From the NCBI RefSeq assembly GCF_009932375.1, contig NZ_BLJG01000153.1, positions 1 through 53,034 of the forward strand: a stretch of 53,034 nt of DNA. Reading direction: 5' to 3'. The notes under the pieces are model-generated. The model saw only the letters and a list, made by a program, of their open reading frames with translations, ran no database searches and was not told where the DNA came from. Positions 51,493-53,034 of the stretch are shown here, piece after piece. The translations under genes and the position numbers were made by a program. Source of the DNA: Pseudomonas juntendi. GTDB taxonomy: Bacteria > Pseudomonadota > Gammaproteobacteria > Pseudomonadales > Pseudomonadaceae. Each line of letters begins with the position of its first letter. Position 1 is the first letter of the stretch.

Positions 51493-53034
51493 CTAGGCCA
51501 GCGCAGGCGCCTGCGCCACCAATGACCAACCGCCACGCCCATCCACCTCCAGCCGGTGAGTATGAAAACCTGCCAGGGTGCTGCGGTGCCCGACACTGAG
51601 CAACAGTGCCCCAGGCATTTCCGAGCGCAGCAGCGCATACAGGGCATGCTCGAGCCCCTCATCCATCGCTGAGGTGGACTCATCAAGAAACACCACATGC
51701 GGCCGGTTGAACAGAACCCGGGCAAAAGCCAGGCGCTGCTGCTCGCCCACCGACAGAATATGCGCCCAATCGCAGCTGACCTCCAGGCGCTCGGCCAGGT
51801 GCCCAAGATTGACCTGGTGCAGTACCTGCTGCATACGCGCCTGATCCTCGGGCTGCCCCACCGCCGGGTAGGCAATGACCGTGCGCAGGTCCCCCAAAGG
51901 CAAATAGGGACGCTGCGACAAGAACAGCGCCTGATGGCCCAGTGGGCGCCGCACCTCCCCTTCGGCATAGGGCCACAGGCCAGCCAGGGCGCGTAGCAGG
52001 GTGGTCTTGCCGCTGCCTGAAGGCCCCTTGATCAACAGCGCCTGGCCAGCTTGCAGGCTCAGGTTCAGGTCAGTGATCAGGGCGTGTCCATCCGGGCGCA
52101 GCACTTTCAGGTCGGCAATCTGCAGCGCATGGGCCTGCTCCGCGGTGAGTACCCGCGGCAATGCCCTTGCCTGCGCGTTGGCATCGAGAAAACCGGTCAG
52201 ACGGTCCAGCGTAGCCCGGTACTGCGCGAATGCATCGTACGATTCACGAAAGAACGAGAGTGCATCCTGCACCTGCCCAAATGCCTGAGACGTTTGCATG
52301 ACGTCACCCAGCTTGATTGCCCCGCTGAAGAAGCGCGGTGCCTGCAGAATGAACGGGAACACGACTGCCACCTGGCTGACCCCCAGGTTGAAACCACTGA
52401 ACTTGAGGTTTCGGAATACCAGCGCCCAGGCATTCACGATCAGTGCCGCGAAGCGCCCCAGCAAGGTGCCCCGCTCAACCTCGGCACCTTGGTAGAAAGC
52501 GACATTCTCGGCATTCTCACGCAGGCGCATCAGCGCATAGCGGAAGTTGGCGGTGAGCTTTTCGTTGAGGAAGTTCAGGCGAATCAAAGGCTGGCCCAGG
52601 CGGAAGGCGATCCAGGTGGCGACGACCACATACAGGTACACGGCAAACACCATCGCCCTGGGAATTTCAACACCGGCCACGGCCAACGGCGCTGACAACC
52701 CCCAGAGGATCCCGGTGAACGCCACCAGGGACACCAGCGCACTGACTGCCCCCAAGGCCAAGGACAGGGAGTTGCTGACGAAGGCGTTTACGTCCAGCTC
52801 GATACGCTGGTCGGGGTTGTCGACCGGTTCGGCAAGAAATTGTCCACGGTAGTAAGCATCACCGTGCATCCAGTCATGGGTCAGGCGCTCGGTCAACCAT
52901 ACCCGCCAGGTGATGCTGAAGGCCTGGTTCACATAGAAAGAGCACAGCGAGCGCAGCACATGGATGCTGGCCAGCACGGCGAAGACCCCGAGCAGGTACC
53001 AGAATGCCCCTTGATTCGTAACCGCTCCATAAAC
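51493..53034 (-). CDS. ABC transporter, fused membrane and ATPase domains (SbmA/YddA type), partial
   Basis: 513 residues are visible; the 5' end lies beyond the window, since the frame stays open to 53034. The membrane half is of the ABC_membrane_2 class (FSITWRVWLTERLTHDWMHGDAYYR, then NPDQRIELDVNAFVSNSLSL, a family hallmark). The ATPase half has Walker A GPSGSGKTT, signature LSVGEQQRLAFARV, Walker B VVFLDESTSAMD and a switch-histidine GHRSTL. It resembles YddA and other SbmA-related peptide or metabolite transporters. The C-terminus is complete. It is probably co-transcribed with the phosphatase gene 65 bp downstream. Confidence 0.88.
   Translation of the reverse strand, partial: VYGAVTNQGAFWYLLGVFAVLASIHVLRSLCSFYVNQAFSITWRVWLTERLTHDWMHGDAYYRGQFLAEPVDNPDQRIELDVNAFVSNSLSLALGAVSALVSLVAFTGILWGLSAPLAVAGVEIPRAMVFAVYLYVVVATWIAFRLGQPLIRLNFLNEKLTANFRYALMRLRENAENVAFYQGAEVERGTLLGRFAALIVNAWALVFRNLKFSGFNLGVSQVAVVFPFILQAPRFFSGAIKLGDVMQTSQAFGQVQDALSFFRESYDAFAQYRATLDRLTGFLDANAQARALPRVLTAEQAHALQIADLKVLRPDGHALITDLNLSLQAGQALLIKGPSGSGKTTLLRALAGLWPYAEGEVRRPLGHQALFLSQRPYLPLGDLRTVIAYPAVGQPEDQARMQQVLHQVNLGHLAERLEVSCDWAHILSVGEQQRLAFARVLFNRPHVVFLDESTSAMDEGLEHALYALLRSEMPGALLLSVGHRSTLAGFHTHRLEVDGRGGWSLVAQAPALA

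Overview
The window is a chromosomal segment of a Pseudomonas, most likely of the P. putida group. It is GC-rich. The gene content and order (prp/acnD - pabB - cysH/cysB - aroF - oprI - greB - ppiD - hupB - lon - clpX - clpP - tig - tRNAs - folD) match what I remember of P. putida genomes, and REP-type repeats typical of that group sit between genes. About 45 protein genes and four tRNA genes can be supported. I see no insertion sequence, integrase, prophage, CRISPR array or rRNA.

Left part, 1-7070: a minus-strand propionate (2-methylcitrate cycle) operon, gntR-prpB-prpC-acnD-prpF. It uses the AcnD/PrpF pair instead of PrpD. The regulator gene overlaps prpB, and a perfect 12-bp palindrome plus a near copy lie just upstream of it. 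REP elements or hairpins fill every later gap in the operon.

7290-10347: a tightly packed three-gene plus-strand operon encoding an exported retropepsin-like protein, an inactive-transglutaminase/multi-TM membrane protein and an ATP-grasp glutamate-ligase-like enzyme. This is the least understood system in the window. Then follow pabB, cysH (4Fe-4S APS reductase type), convergent cysB, a universal stress protein, a ketopantoate-reductase-like gene, aroF and the abundant lipoprotein gene oprI.

17900-32400 is housekeeping and envelope: an L,D-transpeptidase, tesA divergent from an ABC ATPase/permease pair, greB, a DoxX protein, an MltF-like lytic transglycosylase, tatD, a chemoreceptor, an Mpo1-like protein, a thioesterase, a CHAD protein with a small lipoprotein, and a patatin.

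32485-41508 is the minus-strand protein-quality cluster tig-clpP-clpX-lon-hupB-ppiD. Hairpin terminators separate most of the genes, and a possible sigma-32 promoter precedes lon. Next is a tRNA cluster (Arg, His, Leu, His) with a duplicated tRNA-His, then folD.

43320-53034: a non-coding stretch with FadR-type operator palindromes and a degenerate TPP-riboswitch-like motif, a dicarboxylate transporter with two tandem GntR regulators, a PACE efflux gene divergent from a LysR regulator, an amino-acid-type dCache chemoreceptor with a good sigma-28 promoter, a TSUP permease, an atypical histidine phosphatase, and an ABC exporter cut by the window end.

Functions rest on reading protein motifs by eye; no database search was run.
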